Positions 45,368-55,843 of a DNA stretch of 64,000 nucleotides are shown here, in pieces. Source of the stretch: an uncultured Clostridia bacterium (lineage in GTDB: Bacteria > Bacillota > Clostridia > Christensenellales > CAG-917). Under the pieces are notes generated by a model. That model had not been told where the DNA came from. It made no database searches and saw only the letters and a list, made by a program, of their open reading frames with translations. Made by a program: the position numbers and the translations under genes. The stretch is from positions 45,940 to 109,939 of the forward strand of contig CALVKR010000006.1 in assembly GCA_944332995.1 (NCBI GenBank). Direction: 5' to 3'. Positions within the stretch are counted from its first letter, which is position 1; every line of letters begins with the position of its first letter.

Positions 45368-47296
45368 ATGAGCGTTCAACACAGTTATAACGAATCGGAC
45401 ATTCAGGTATTAGAGGGTCTTGAACCTGTCAGGAAAAGGCCGGGAATGTATATCGGCTCGACCGATTCGAGGGGATTGCACCATCTCGTCACCGAAGTTG
45501 TCGATAACTCTATCGACGAGGCTTTGGCAGGTTTTTGCACGGATATCGACGTGGAGATAACCAAAGACGGCGCAATAAAAGTTAAAGACAACGGCAGAGG
45601 TATCCCGACGGGTATTATCCCGAGCGAGGGTAAATCGGCGGTTGAAGTAGTTTTGACAAAACTTCACGCAGGCGGTAAATTCGGCAGCGGAGGTTATAAA
45701 GTTTCAGGCGGTCTGCACGGCGTAGGCGTATCCTGCGTCAACGCACTCAGCGAGTGGCTCGAAGTGGAAGTAAGGCAAAACGGAAGGGTTTACAAACAGA
45801 TTTTCAACAGGGGCGTTCCTCAGCGTGACCTTGCCGTTGTGGGAGAATCGGACGAGACGGGCACGACAATAACGTTTTATCCCGACGACACGATTTTTGA
45901 AACGCTTGAGTTTAACTACGACACCTTAAAGGCGAGGCTAAGAGAGCTTGCCTACTTAAACAAAGGTCTTAAAATAAGGATTACCGATTCGAGAGTGGAC
46001 CCGATAAAGAGCGAGCTTTTCTGTTATGAGGGCGGTATAGTTTCCTTTGTCGAAAGCCTCAACAAGAGCAAGGAAACTGTTTTCCCCGAAGTCATCTATT
46101 TTGACAAAAATTACACCGAAACGGTCAAAAACGTTACCGACACCTACGAAGCGGAAATAGCTTTCCAATATAACGACAGCTACAGCGAAACTATACTCAG
46201 TTTTGCCAACAACATAAACACGGAGGAGGGCGGAACGCACCTCGAGGGCTTCAAATTTGCCATATCAAAATGTATCAACGACTACGGCAAAAAACAGGGG
46301 CTCATAAAAGACTCCGAAAAACTCAGCGGAGAGGATACGAGAGAAGGGCTCACCGCCGTCATATCCGTCAAGCTGGGCAATCCGCAGTTTGAGGGACAGA
46401 CTAAAACGAAGCTGGGCAACAGCGTGGTGAGAAGCATTGTTTCAAAGGCGATTGTAGACGGTTTCGGAACGTATCTCGAGGAGCACCCCAAAGAGGCAAA
46501 AGAGCTTATTATGAAAACGCTCACCGCACAGAGGGCGAGAGAGGCGGCAAGAAACGCCAGAGAACTTGCAAGAAGAAAAAGTCCGCTCGAGACGACCACT
46601 CTTCCCGGAAAACTTGCCGACTGCACGGACAAAGAAGCGAAATACTGCGAGATATACCTCGTTGAGGGCGACAGCGCAGGCGGCACGGCAAAACAGGGCA
46701 GAGACAGACGCTTTCAGGCTATATTGCCGCTAAGAGGCAAAATTTTAAACGTCGAAAAGGCAAGGCTTCACAGAGTGCTCGAAAACGAAGAAATCAAAGC
46801 GATGATAACGGCTTTCGGCTGCGGAATACATCAAGACTACGACGAATCCAAGCTCCGCTACGACAGAATCATATGTATGACGGATGCCGACGTCGACGGC
46901 TCGCACATCAGAATACTTATGCTCACCTTCTTCTTCAGATATATGCGTCCGCTCATCGAAAACGGACACGTCTATATCGCACAGCCGCCGCTGTATAAGG
47001 TCAAGACGGGCAAGAAGGAAGAATATTTCTACGACGACGAATCGTTAAACGCCTATCTCGACTCGCTCGACCGCAAAGGCTATGAAATTCAGAGATATAA
47101 AGGTCTCGGAGAAATGAACGCAGAACAGCTGTGGGAAACGACAATGGACCCGGCAAGAAGAACTCTGCTTAAGGTGACGATGGAAGACGCCATCGAAGCG
47201 GATTCGATAATCAGCACGCTTATGGGCGAGGATGCGGAACTGAGACGTCAATTTATTGAAGAGAACGCAAAACTCGTCGAAGAGCTCGACGTATAA
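45368..47296 (+). CDS. gyrB: DNA gyrase subunit B
   Basis: ATPase subunit of gyrase, 642 residues. GHKL ATPase motifs: [43 protein letters not shown] motifs: [17 protein letters not shown] and [23 protein letters not shown] precedes the quinolone region. C-terminal [18 protein letters not shown]. The length without a large insertion is normal for Bacillota. GGAGG ribosome binding site. gyrA follows after 9 bp. Topoisomerase IV ParE is the alternative; proximity to the origin and gyrA favour gyrase. Confidence 0.95.
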   Translation: MSVQHSYNESDIQVLEGLEPVRKRPGMYIGSTDSRGLHHLVTEVVDNSIDEALAGFCTDIDVEITKDGAIKVKDNGRGIPTGIIPSEGKSAVEVVLTKLHAGGKFGSGGYKVSGGLHGVGVSCVNALSEWLEVEVRQNGRVYKQIFNRGVPQRDLAVVGESDETGTTITFYPDDTIFETLEFNYDTLKARLRELAYLNKGLKIRITDSRVDPIKSELFCYEGGIVSFVESLNKSKETVFPEVIYFDKNYTETVKNVTDTYEAEIAFQYNDSYSETILSFANNINTEEGGTHLEGFKFAISKCINDYGKKQGLIKDSEKLSGEDTREGLTAVISVKLGNPQFEGQTKTKLGNSVVRSIVSKAIVDGFGTYLEEHPKEAKELIMKTLTAQRAREAARNARELARRKSPLETTTLPGKLADCTDKEAKYCEIYLVEGDSAGGTAKQGRDRRFQAILPLRGKILNVEKARLHRVLENEEIKAMITAFGCGIHQDYDESKLRYDRIICMTDADVDGSHIRILMLTFFFRYMRPLIENGHVYIAQPPLYKVKTGKKEEYFYDDESLNAYLDSLDRKGYEIQRYKGLGEMNAEQLWETTMDPARRTLLKVTMEDAIEADSIISTLMGEDAELRRQFIEENAKLVEELDV

Positions 47297-47305
47297 GGAG
47301 AAAGT

Positions 47306-49888
47306 ATGGCAAAGCAGGAAAAAGAAAGAAACTACATAGAAGACTTATCCAAATCGACGGTCAAACCCGTCGAGGTCAACAGCGAGCTCAAAAAGTCGTT
47401 TATCGCATACGCCATGGCGGTCAACGTATCGAGAGCTATCCCGGACGTCAGGGACGGACTTAAACCCGTTCACCGCCGTATACTCTATTCTATGAACGAA
47501 TTGAACCTCGCCTCGGACAGACCGTACCGTAAGTGTGCGCTTATCGTCGGCGACGTTTTGGGTAAATATCACCCCCACGGCGACAGCTCCGTTTACGACG
47601 CCCTCGTCAGGCTTGCGCAGGACTTTTCTATCGGCTGTCCGCTCATTGACGGACACGGAAACTTCGGTTCGGTGGACGGAGACCCGCCTGCCGCATACCG
47701 TTATACGGAAGCGAGAATGAGCAAGATTGCCGCCGAAATGATAAGGGATATCGACAAAAAGACGGTTGATTTTTATCCCAACTTCGACGACACGAGAATG
47801 CAACCCACCGTATTGCCGGCACGTTATCCCAATCTTTTGGTAAACGGCTCGGACGGAATTGCCGTCGGTATGGCGACGAGCATACCCCCTCACAATCTCG
47901 GAGAGGTTATCGACGCCACGATAGCGCTCATCAAAAATCCCGAAATGACGGTGGACGAGCTCATCGAATATATCCCTGCTCCCGATTTCCCGACCGGCGC
48001 AATCGTGCTCGGCAGGGGCGGAATAAGGCAGGCATACCGCACGGGCAAGGGCTCGGCGATAATAAGGGCAAAGACGGATATTGAGGAGCTCCCCAGCGGA
48101 AAGAGCAGAATAGTCATAACGGAAATACCCTATCAGGTAAACAAGGCGAAACTCATCGAAACGATTGCCGACCAGGTAAGGGACAAGAGAATAGAGGGCA
48201 TTGCCGACGTTGCCGAGGAAACGGACAGAACGGGTATGCGAATTGTCGTCGAGACAAAAAAGGACGCCAACGCTCAGGTGGTGCTCAATACTCTGTTTAA
48301 ACAGACTCAGCTTCAGACCAACTTTTCCATTATCCTTTTGGCTTTGGTGGACGGCGTGCCCAAGATACTCAACCTCAAAGAGATACTCACCGCCTATATC
48401 GCTCACCAAGAGGACGTCATTATAAGAAGAACGAAATTCGACCTCGAAAAGGCGGAAGAGAGGGCGCACATCTTAGAGGGACTTGCCATAGCGCTCGCCA
48501 ACATCGACGAAGTGGTGGACACCCTCAAAAAGTCGAAAGAGAGAACGGACGCCATGCAAAAACTCATGGAAAGATTTTTGCTTTCCGAAAAACAGGCGAA
48601 CGCCGTGCTCGAAATGAAACTCCAGCGTCTTACCTCTCTCGAAGTGGAAAAGATAAACGAGGAACTCGAGGAAAAACACAAAGAGATAGCCGAATACAAG
48701 AGAATTCTCGGCTCAATGGACGCCGTAAAGGAAATAATCGTAGAGGAAATGAGCGAGATAAAGGATAAATTCGCTCAGCCGAGAAAATCGGAGATAAGCT
48801 ACGACTATTCCGATATAGATATAGCCGACCTCATCGAAAAAGAGGACGTCGTCATCACCATGACTCACGAAGGCTACGTCAAGCGTTTGCCCGTTGCGGA
48901 ATACAGAAGTCAGCACAGGGGCGGCACCGGCATAACGGCGCACAAGGCAAAGGAAGAAGACTTCATCGAGGAAATGTTCACCTGCTCGTCGCACGACGAT
49001 TTGCTCTTCTTCACCAATCTCGGCAAGGTGTTCGGGCTTAAAGCGTATGAAATTCCCGAAGCGCAGAGGACGGCAAGGGGCAGAGCAATGGTCAACCTTT
49101 TGCAACTTACCCCCGGCGAAAAGGTCACAAACGTGCTTCCCTTCTACGAAACGCAAAAGGGCTATCTTGTGCTTGCCACCAAAAACGGACTAATCAAAAA
49201 GACGGACGTCAGCGAATATGTGTCGATAAAGAAAAACGGCAAGATTGCAATTACGTTCAACGAAAACGACGAACTCATCGCAGCATACTTCAGTAGCGGC
49301 GAGGACGAAATAATTGTCGGCGCGACGAACGGAAACTGTATTCGTTTCAGCGAAAAGGACGTCCGTCCCACAAGCAGAACGGCAATGGGCGTAAAGAGCA
49401 TAGAGCTTCCCGAGGGCGCGGAAGTCGTCGATATGGCTGTGCTCAAAGAGGGCTCCGAGATTCTGACGATAACGGAAAAGGGCTTTGGCAAACGCAGCGA
49501 ATATCCCGACTATCCCAAACAGGGCAGAGCGGGCAAAGGCGTAAAGGCAGGCGTGTTCAATTCAAAGACGGGCAGACTCGTAGCGCTCAAAGTTCTGCCG
49601 CCCGAAATGGACGTCATGATAATCACCAACGGCGGGATAATCATTCGTATGGTGGCGGACGAAATTTCCAAATTCGGCAGAGATACGCAGGGCGTCAAAG
49701 TCATGAGACTTAAAGCGGACGAGCTTATCTCGAGCGTAACGCTCACGCCTCACGAGGAAGAAGAGGAACAGACGGACGGCGAGGACTTTATCTCCACGCC
49801 CGAAGAAGTGGACGTCTCGCAGGATTCTATCCCCACCGAAACCCCTTCCACTCCGCAGACGGACAAACCGCAGGAGGACGAAGAGTAA
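47306..49888 (+). CDS. gyrA: DNA gyrase subunit A
   Basis: Breakage-rejoining subunit, 860 residues. Quinolone region HPHGDSSVYDALVRLAQ; catalytic Tyr in AAYRYTEARM. The C-terminal beta-pinwheel (about 510-810) carries six blades; the GyrA-box appears as KQGRAGKG. The tail (about 815-860) is acidic and Thr/Pro-rich. Ribosome binding site AAGGAG. The pair is the last of the dnaA-recF-gyrBA set that still runs rightward from the origin. Confidence 0.95.
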   Translation: MAKQEKERNYIEDLSKSTVKPVEVNSELKKSFIAYAMAVNVSRAIPDVRDGLKPVHRRILYSMNELNLASDRPYRKCALIVGDVLGKYHPHGDSSVYDALVRLAQDFSIGCPLIDGHGNFGSVDGDPPAAYRYTEARMSKIAAEMIRDIDKKTVDFYPNFDDTRMQPTVLPARYPNLLVNGSDGIAVGMATSIPPHNLGEVIDATIALIKNPEMTVDELIEYIPAPDFPTGAIVLGRGGIRQAYRTGKGSAIIRAKTDIEELPSGKSRIVITEIPYQVNKAKLIETIADQVRDKRIEGIADVAEETDRTGMRIVVETKKDANAQVVLNTLFKQTQLQTNFSIILLALVDGVPKILNLKEILTAYIAHQEDVIIRRTKFDLEKAEERAHILEGLAIALANIDEVVDTLKKSKERTDAMQKLMERFLLSEKQANAVLEMKLQRLTSLEVEKINEELEEKHKEIAEYKRILGSMDAVKEIIVEEMSEIKDKFAQPRKSEISYDYSDIDIADLIEKEDVVITMTHEGYVKRLPVAEYRSQHRGGTGITAHKAKEEDFIEEMFTCSSHDDLLFFTNLGKVFGLKAYEIPEAQRTARGRAMVNLLQLTPGEKVTNVLPFYETQKGYLVLATKNGLIKKTDVSEYVSIKKNGKIAITFNENDELIAAYFSSGEDEIIVGATNGNCIRFSEKDVRPTSRTAMGVKSIELPEGAEVVDMAVLKEGSEILTITEKGFGKRSEYPDYPKQGRAGKGVKAGVFNSKTGRLVALKVLPPEMDVMIITNGGIIIRMVADEISKFGRDTQGVKVMRLKADELISSVTLTPHEEEEEQTDGEDFISTPEEVDVSQDSIPTETPSTPQTDKPQEDEE

Positions 49889-49900
49889 ATTAAAATAAAA

Positions 49901-49930
49901 AAAGCTCTGCCGTGCAGAGCTTTTTATTTT
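49901..49930 (+). terminator. Terminator of gyrBA
   Basis: AAAGCTCTGC-CGT-GCAGAGCTTT followed by TTATTTTT, preceded by A-run. Confidence 0.92.
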
Positions 49931-50050
49931 TACCGACTTTGCATAATACGATAAAAACGAACGGTTAAAATGCGGTATCTATGAGCTATAAAAGGAAGCA
50001 TTTAAGCAATTTAAATAGAAGCAAAAAAATGCGTCTGAATTAAGGAAACG

Positions 50051-50812
50051 TCACCACACGCCCTTTATCTCGAGCACGAAAAGCGTTACCGAAAGCAGAA
50101 AGGTGTAACAGGAAAAGGGAAAAAGAGATTTATTTTTTATCAGCTTTATCATAAACTTTATCGCCACAAGTCCGCTTATAAAAGCTACCGCCATACCTAT
50201 TAGCGTGGGCGCCGCATCGAAAACGACATTGCTGTTTGCCAGCTCTATCCCCTCCCATACCGCCGATGCGATGATAATCGGCACGGAAAGCAAAAAGGAA
50301 AACTCCGTCGCTTTGTCTTTATCCGCTCCGGTGAGAAGCAAAGAGGATATCGTCATTCCGCTTCTCGATATGGCAGGCAGGACGGCTATGCCCTGCATCA
50401 ATCCGCAAAAAGCCGCTTTGGGAAAAGTGATTTCCTTTTGTCTCGGCTTTATTATCACGGTGGCGAAAAGCACGACGGCGGTTACCATAAATCCAAAGGG
50501 CAGAAAGGCGCCCTCGAGTGCGTCGGGAAGCAGAAATTTAAAAAGCACGGCAAGGGCGCAGGTAGGAATAGTGGCAACTACGAGTTTTAAAGTCTTTTTT
50601 GAAAACGGGTGTCGGATAATTTCAAACAGCTGTTTGCGGTAGCATATAAACACGGCAAACAGCGTTCCGACGTGAAGCAGGACGTTGAAAAGCAAATTCG
50701 GCTCGTCCCCCAAAATTTTTTCAAACAGTATAAGGTGTCCGCTTGAGGACACGGGCAAAAACTCGGTCAGTCCCTGAATGAGTCCGTAAATGATTCCGTC
50801 AAAAACACTCAT
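50051..50812 (-). CDS. uppP: Undecaprenyl-diphosphatase (BacA/UppP)
   Basis: Recycles the cell-wall lipid carrier by dephosphorylating undecaprenyl diphosphate; overproduction gives bacitracin tolerance. 253 residues, about eight membrane helices. Signature GLTEFLPVSSSGHLIL with the catalytic Glu and Ser, and PAISRSGMTISS as the second motif. A leftward gene amid rightward ones, i.e. against replication on this side of the origin. No close ribosome binding site; AAAGGA lies about 15 nt before the ATG. Confidence 0.95.
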   Translation of the reverse strand: MSVFDGIIYGLIQGLTEFLPVSSSGHLILFEKILGDEPNLLFNVLLHVGTLFAVFICYRKQLFEIIRHPFSKKTLKLVVATIPTCALAVLFKFLLPDALEGAFLPFGFMVTAVVLFATVIIKPRQKEITFPKAAFCGLMQGIAVLPAISRSGMTISSLLLTGADKDKATEFSFLLSVPIIIASAVWEGIELANSNVVFDAAPTLIGMAVAFISGLVAIKFMIKLIKNKSLFPFSCYTFLLSVTLFVLEIKGVW

Positions 50813-50958
50813 TTTTATTTACTTAATCCTTTAAATAATATATAATACTTTATGCTTTAAAAAATCGGTTATGAATAAACTTTGAAGCCATATAATAGTC
50901 GCAGTAAAGCGGCTTAAGATAAGAATTAAAAATATAAACCCAAAACAGGTGAGGTATT

Positions 50959-52044
50959 ATGAAACTTGGCGTTGTAGGATTGCCCAACGTGGGCAAAAGC
51001 ACGTTGTTTAACGCAATAACAAAGGCTGGAGCGCAGGCGGCAAACTATCCGTTCTGCACGATAGAACCCAACGTGGGAGTGGTTGCCGTTCCCGACGAAA
51101 GACTGACGAAGCTGGCTGAGCTGTTCAACTCTAAAAAGATAACTCCCACCACCTTAGAATTTGTCGACATAGCGGGGCTTGTCAAGGGAGCGTCCAAAGG
51201 CGAGGGGCTCGGCAACAAATTTTTGTCGCACATAAGAGAGGTAGACGCCATAGTCCATACCGTCCGCTGTTTCGACGACGAAAACATAACGCACGTGGAC
51301 GGAAGCGTAAATCCTTTAAGGGATATTGAAACGATAAACTTAGAGCTCATTTTTTCGGATATGGAAATGATAGAGCGCAGGCTCCAAAAGGCGAGAGTGG
51401 CGGTAAAGGGCGATAAAAAATATCAGGAAGAGATAGACTTTTTGGAAAAACTCTACAAATTTTTGGAAGAGGGCAAACCTGCGAGAAATTACCCTGCCAC
51501 CGACGAGGAAAAAGAGATTTTAAAAACTCTGTTTTTGCTCACGTCAAAACCGGTCATATACGCCGCCAACGTATCCGAGGACGACGTCGCCACCGAAAAC
51601 GACTATGTAAAGCAGGTCAAGGAATACGCAAAGGCGGAGGGCAGCGAGGTCATCGTATTGTCCGCAAAACTCGAAGAGGACCTTGCCGATATGTCGGACG
51701 ACGAAAAGGCGATATTTTTTGCCGAGCTCGGCATTGATAAATCGGGACTCGACAAACTCGTTACCGCATGCTATAAACTTTTAAATCTTATCAGCTACCT
51801 CACCGCAGGCGAAAAGGAAACGAGAGCGTGGACGATTGTCAAAGGCACTAAAGCTCCTCAGGCGGCGGGCAAGATTCACAGCGATTTTGAAAGAGGCTTC
51901 ATAAGAGCGGAAGTGGTGGACTATCAAACCCTTCTCGATTGCAAGGGATATGCAGGCGCAAAGGAAAAGGGCAAGATACGCTCGGAAGGCAAAGACTACG
52001 TCATGCAGGATAACGACGTGGTGACCTTCCGCTTTAACGTATAA
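50959..52044 (+). CDS. ychF: Redox-/ribosome-associated GTPase YchF (OLA1 family)
   Basis: 361 residues. P-loop GLPNVGKSTLFNAIT, G3 DIAGLVKGASKGEGLGNKFLSHIRE, and NxxE-type G4 (YAANVSEDD), which explains the family's preference for ATP. A coiled coil at about 130-175 and a C-terminal TGS domain (RAWTIVKGTKAPQAAGKIHSDFERGFIRAEVV) complete it. Ribosome binding site GTGAGG. Usually beside pth, absent here. argS follows after 76 bp. Confidence 0.95.
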   Translation: MKLGVVGLPNVGKSTLFNAITKAGAQAANYPFCTIEPNVGVVAVPDERLTKLAELFNSKKITPTTLEFVDIAGLVKGASKGEGLGNKFLSHIREVDAIVHTVRCFDDENITHVDGSVNPLRDIETINLELIFSDMEMIERRLQKARVAVKGDKKYQEEIDFLEKLYKFLEEGKPARNYPATDEEKEILKTLFLLTSKPVIYAANVSEDDVATENDYVKQVKEYAKAEGSEVIVLSAKLEEDLADMSDDEKAIFFAELGIDKSGLDKLVTACYKLLNLISYLTAGEKETRAWTIVKGTKAPQAAGKIHSDFERGFIRAEVVDYQTLLDCKGYAGAKEKGKIRSEGKDYVMQDNDVVTFRFNV

Positions 52045-52120
52045 AATTATATGGGTATGAGGGAAATCCTGTAGGACGGCAAAAAACGGATAAATTTAAA
52101 CACTTAAAAACGGTGAATAT

Positions 52121-53806
52121 ATGTTTGAAAAAGAAATAGCGAAAAATATTAAAATCGAAGGTATGACCGCCGCCGACATAGAGAATATGTTCGAGACGCC
52201 CAAAGACGAAAGCATGGGCGACGTCGCTCTGCCTTGCTTTAAACTTTCCAAAGTGCTCAGAAAGTCGCCTGCGGCTATTGCCGAGGAGCTTAAAAACTCC
52301 TTTACTCCGTGCGAAGAGGTGCAAGAGGTAAACGCCGTGTCCGGCTATCTCAATTTCAAAATATCGCCTAAAGCATATTTAAAACATCTTATCCCTATAG
52401 TCGGGCAAGGCGAAGCGACAGGCTCGTCCGATGAGGGCAACGGCAAAACTATATGTATAGATTACAGCTCGGTAAACATCGCCAAGCCCTTTCATATAGG
52501 TCACCTTTCCACCACGGTGATAGGCGGCGCGCTATACAGAATTTTTGCACATCTCGGATACAGAGTGGTGGGCATAAATCACCTGGGCGATTGGGGAACT
52601 CAGTTCGGAAAAATGATTGTCGCATACCTCAAATGGGGCGACAGGACGGAAGTGGAAAAGGGCGGAGTTTTAGAGCTTAACCGCCTTTATGTCAAATTCC
52701 ACAAAGAGGCGGAAGAAAATCCCGCACTTGACGACGAGGCGAGAGCGTGGTTTAAAAAGATAGAGGACGGCGACAAGCAGGCGACCGAACTGTTTTTATG
52801 GTTTAAAGAGATAACGCTTGCCGAAGTTTCCAAAGTTTACGACCGTCTTAAAATAAAATTCGACAGTTACGCAGGAGAGAGTTTTTACAACGACAAAATG
52901 CAACCCGTGCTCGATATGCTTGACAAAAAGGGATTGCTTGAGGTCAGCGACGGCGCCAAGGTGGTAAATCTCGACGCCTACGATATGCCCCCGTGCCTTT
53001 TGGTAAAGGGCGACGGAGCGACGCTTTACGCCACCCGTGATTTGGCGGCGGCTTATTACAGGGCAAAGACGTATGATTTTTATAAATGTCTTTACGTAGT
53101 GGCATATCAGCAAAATCTTCATTTTAAACAGCTGTTCAAGGTGCTCGAGCTTGCGGGCTTTGAAAAAGCGGCGGATATGGAGCATATAGCTTTCGGTATG
53201 GTATCGCTTGAGGACGGCGCAATGAAGACGAGGCTGGGCAGAGTGGTATGGCTCAGCGACGTTCTGGATAAGGCGGTGGAAAAGGCAAAATCCATTATCG
53301 CCGAAAAGAAGACGGAGGGCATAGACGTGGACAAAGTGTCCGAAGCGATCGGCGTGGGAGCCGTGGTGTTCAGCGCACTCTGGAACAACAGGATAAAGGA
53401 TATAGTTTTCTCGTTCGATAAGGTGCTCAATTTCGACGGCGAGACGGCGCCTTACGTTCAATACACGCACGCAAGGTGCTGCTCATTGCTCAAAAAGGGC
53501 GGAACGGTAAATTTGGACGACCTCAATCTCGATTCCGTGGCAAACGATGAGGGCATAGCGGTGATAAAGAGTCTTATTTCCTTTGCCGATTCCGTCAAAA
53601 AAGCGGCTACTCTCCGTGAGCCGTGCTATGTTTCAAGACACGTTGTCGACCTTGCCGAGAAATTCAACAGATTTTATATCGCCCACAAGATAGCAAGCGC
53701 AGAAGAAGGCAGGAAAAACGCAAGGCTCATTCTCACCTTAGCGGTCAAAAACACGATAAAGACGGGGCTTTCCCTTCTCGGTATCGACGCCCCCGAGGCG
53801 ATGTAA
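52121..53806 (+). CDS. argS: Arginyl-tRNA synthetase
   Basis: Class I synthetase, 561 residues. N-terminal Add1 domain (to about 95), then SSVNIAKPFHIGHLSTT with the HIGH motif, GINHLGDWGTQFGKMI, and later the ATRDLAAA and RLGRVVWL stretches; like many ArgRS it lacks a plain KMSKS. The C-terminal DALR anticodon-binding domain includes YVQYTHARCCSLL and ends FYIAHKIAS ... LSLLGIDAPEAM. GGTGA ribosome binding site. No T-box leader visible in the short gap after ychF. Confidence 0.95.
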   Translation: MFEKEIAKNIKIEGMTAADIENMFETPKDESMGDVALPCFKLSKVLRKSPAAIAEELKNSFTPCEEVQEVNAVSGYLNFKISPKAYLKHLIPIVGQGEATGSSDEGNGKTICIDYSSVNIAKPFHIGHLSTTVIGGALYRIFAHLGYRVVGINHLGDWGTQFGKMIVAYLKWGDRTEVEKGGVLELNRLYVKFHKEAEENPALDDEARAWFKKIEDGDKQATELFLWFKEITLAEVSKVYDRLKIKFDSYAGESFYNDKMQPVLDMLDKKGLLEVSDGAKVVNLDAYDMPPCLLVKGDGATLYATRDLAAAYYRAKTYDFYKCLYVVAYQQNLHFKQLFKVLELAGFEKAADMEHIAFGMVSLEDGAMKTRLGRVVWLSDVLDKAVEKAKSIIAEKKTEGIDVDKVSEAIGVGAVVFSALWNNRIKDIVFSFDKVLNFDGETAPYVQYTHARCCSLLKKGGTVNLDDLNLDSVANDEGIAVIKSLISFADSVKKAATLREPCYVSRHVVDLAEKFNRFYIAHKIASAEEGRKNARLILTLAVKNTIKTGLSLLGIDAPEAM

Positions 53807-53811
53807 AACGC

Positions 53812-53840
53812 TTGACTTAACCTCATATTTTTTATATAAT
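53812..53840 (+). promoter_or_regulatory. Promoter of the rpmH operon
   Basis: TTGACT (53812-53817), 17-bp spacer, TATAAT (53835-53840), 70 nt before the rpmH ATG. Confidence 0.85.
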
Positions 53841-53910
53841 AGGCAAGCGGCATTATAAACGCCGCGATTTTAGATAATAATGATAATAATCTCTTTTGGA
53901 GGAATATAAA

Positions 53911-54045
53911 ATGAAACAAACCTATCAACCTAAAAAGCGTACCGCCAAAAAAGTTCACGGCTTCAGAGAAAGAATGAGCACCAAAAACGGCCAAAACGTA
54001 TTGTCGAGAAGAAGGGCTAAGGGCAGAGCGAAATTGTCTGCATAA
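53911..54045 (+). CDS. rpmH: 50S ribosomal protein L34
   Basis: 44-residue basic protein: [18 protein letters not shown], then [24 protein letters not shown], an almost textbook L34 (the usual start is MKRTYQPKKR). GGAGG ribosome binding site 8 nt before the ATG. First gene of the rpmH-rnpA-yidD-yidC-jag-mnmE-mnmG run. Confidence 0.98.
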   Translation: MKQTYQPKKRTAKKVHGFRERMSTKNGQNVLSRRRAKGRAKLSA

Positions 54046-54048
54046 GCG

Positions 54049-54381
54049 ATGCAACGCATTTATCGATTAAAATCGAACGGCGCGTTTCATTATATATACA
54101 AAAAGGGCGAAAGAGTAAAGGGCAAAAATCTCGTTTTATATTTTGCTAAATCCAATAAAGGTTTAAAGGCAGGTTTTTCGGTAAGCAAACACGTTGGAAA
54201 TTCCGTGACGAGAAACAGAGTTAAAAGGCATTTAAGGGAGAATTTCAGACTGCTTTTAAACGATATAGACCACGGATATTCGTTTGTCGTGGTGGCGGGG
54301 GAAAAGACCGCCGATATGAATCATTATCAGATAGGCGACGAACTTAAATTCGTGCTTAAAAAGGCGAATTTGATTAAATGA
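54049..54381 (+). CDS. rnpA: Ribonuclease P protein component
   Basis: Protein subunit of RNase P, 110 residues. Opening RLKSNGAFHYIYKKGERVKGK, then the RNR motif region SVTRNRVKRHLRENFR that contacts the RNA. Starts 3 bp after rpmH; its TGA overlaps the yidD ATG. Confidence 0.95.
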   Translation: MQRIYRLKSNGAFHYIYKKGERVKGKNLVLYFAKSNKGLKAGFSVSKHVGNSVTRNRVKRHLRENFRLLLNDIDHGYSFVVVAGEKTADMNHYQIGDELKFVLKKANLIK

Positions 54382-54620
54382 AATATCTTTGTTTTTTGCT
54401 TTTAAAATTTTATAAAGCGTTTATTTCACCTATCACGGGCAACAACTGCAAATTTACGCCGACATGCTCAATGTATATGTATGAAGCAATTTCAAAACAC
54501 GGAGCTTTTAAGGGGATTGCCTTAGGCACGGCAAGACTTTTAAGATGCAATCCGTTCAGTCGAGGCGGCTACGACCCCGTTCCCGAAAATTATAAAGGAA
54601 AGTGCAAATGGCTCATTTAA
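54378..54620 (+). CDS. yidD: Membrane protein insertion efficiency factor YidD
   Basis: 80 residues with the family hallmark FYKAFISPITGNNCKFTPTCSMYMYEAI and GTARLLRCNPFSRGGYDPVP. Helps YidC-dependent insertion from the inner membrane face. Overlaps rnpA by 4 bp and yidC by 13 bp. Confidence 0.95.
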   Translation: MKYLCFLLLKFYKAFISPITGNNCKFTPTCSMYMYEAISKHGAFKGIALGTARLLRCNPFSRGGYDPVPENYKGKCKWLI

Positions 54621-55834
54621 GTTATGCGCGAAAGACAAAAACAAAAATTTATCTTATTGCGGCTATGATTATATGCCTTCTTATGGTGCTGTCCGCCTGT
54701 AATGCGGATTCCGCTACCATAAACATGGCAAATTCCGTTCAGGAGCCTACCCATTTCATAGCCAAGTTTTTGATAATTTTAAACGAGGGCATAGGCGACT
54801 TCGGTTGGACGGTCGTCGTTTTCACCATTATTTTAAAATTGATTGTCACGCCTTTCGACTTCTGGCAAAAATTCGTAATGCGCAAAAACGCAAAGATTAT
54901 GGAGAGGATAAAGCCTCGCCTTGACGAACTTGCCGATAAATACAAAGACGACAAACAGCGCTATCAGCAAGAGCAGATGGCAATTTATAAAAGAGAAAAA
55001 TATTCCATGCTCGGCGCTTGTCTTCCTACCATAATCACGCTTGTCGTGTTCTTTATCGTTTTCTCCGGTTTCAGACAGATGGTGTCTTACCAAAACGCTC
55101 TCGTTTACGAAGAAGCGAGGACGGTATACAATCAGACCTACGACGAGGACTACAGTGCGCTTTATACCGCGGCTATGGCAGAGGCAGGACTCGACCCCGA
55201 AGTAATCGCCGGATACAAAGAGCTTGAAACACTCACCGACGAGCAAAAAGCGGCTCTGGTCAAGGAAGCGGCAATCGACGCCGAAGCCCATAAATCGGCG
55301 GTGGACTCAGCGCAGACGGCAGTCAAAGACAACTATAGAATGCCCAAGTTTTTGTGGATATACAATATATTCGCCCAAGACAGCTGGGTAGAAGCCGTGC
55401 CCGACTATCTTACGTTCAGCGGTCAATCGGGATTTGCCAACGCCAAAATAGAGGGCGTTATGGTCACCGAATATCAGACGGTAATGAAAAAGGTATTAGG
55501 CACAGGCGGCTACGGCGAGGGCGGAACGTGGAACGGTCTTTTGATTTTCCCGATTTTGTCCATTGCGCTAAATATCGGCTCTCAGCTTCTCATGAACAAA
55601 GCGCAGGGCAAACAGCCTAAGGCGGCGGAAGGTATGGGCGGAGCCTCCACTAAAATGATGCAGTGGATAATGCCCGTGCTCATGGGTGTGTTCGCTCTTT
55701 TGTATTCCGCGGCGTTCACAATCTACATTTTCGTGTCAACACTATATTCCATTCTGTTCCAGCTCTTGTTCAATTTAGGCGGCAAGTTAGTCGACATATC
55801 GAGAGAGAAGAAACAGTTGAAGGGCACCAGATAA
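54608..55834 (+). CDS. yidC: Membrane insertase YidC/SpoIIIJ with enlarged outer loop
   Basis: Inserts membrane proteins; 408 residues from the ATG at 54608 (AAGGAAA upstream; GTG at 54602 lies too close to it). Lipobox LSAC gives a lipidated Cys31. Helices at about 55-78 (GDFGWTVVVFTIILKLIVTPF), 136-158, 303-325 and 350-395, with the cytoplasmic hairpin FWQKFVMRKNAKIMERIKPRL between the first two. Gram-positive YidCs are about 260-290 residues. The extra length is a soluble, acidic, Ala-rich loop (about 160-300) on the outer side. The insertase core is otherwise normal. Confidence 0.92.
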   Translation: MAHLSYARKTKTKIYLIAAMIICLLMVLSACNADSATINMANSVQEPTHFIAKFLIILNEGIGDFGWTVVVFTIILKLIVTPFDFWQKFVMRKNAKIMERIKPRLDELADKYKDDKQRYQQEQMAIYKREKYSMLGACLPTIITLVVFFIVFSGFRQMVSYQNALVYEEARTVYNQTYDEDYSALYTAAMAEAGLDPEVIAGYKELETLTDEQKAALVKEAAIDAEAHKSAVDSAQTAVKDNYRMPKFLWIYNIFAQDSWVEAVPDYLTFSGQSGFANAKIEGVMVTEYQTVMKKVLGTGGYGEGGTWNGLLIFPILSIALNIGSQLLMNKAQGKQPKAAEGMGGASTKMMQWIMPVLMGVFALLYSAAFTIYIFVSTLYSILFQLLFNLGGKLVDISREKKQLKGTR

Positions 55835-55843
55835 GGAGATAAA

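Noticed and set aside
47345..48469. 374-codon frame antisense to gyrA
   Set aside because: Shadow of the gyrA codon pattern; gyrA motifs are intact on the other strand.
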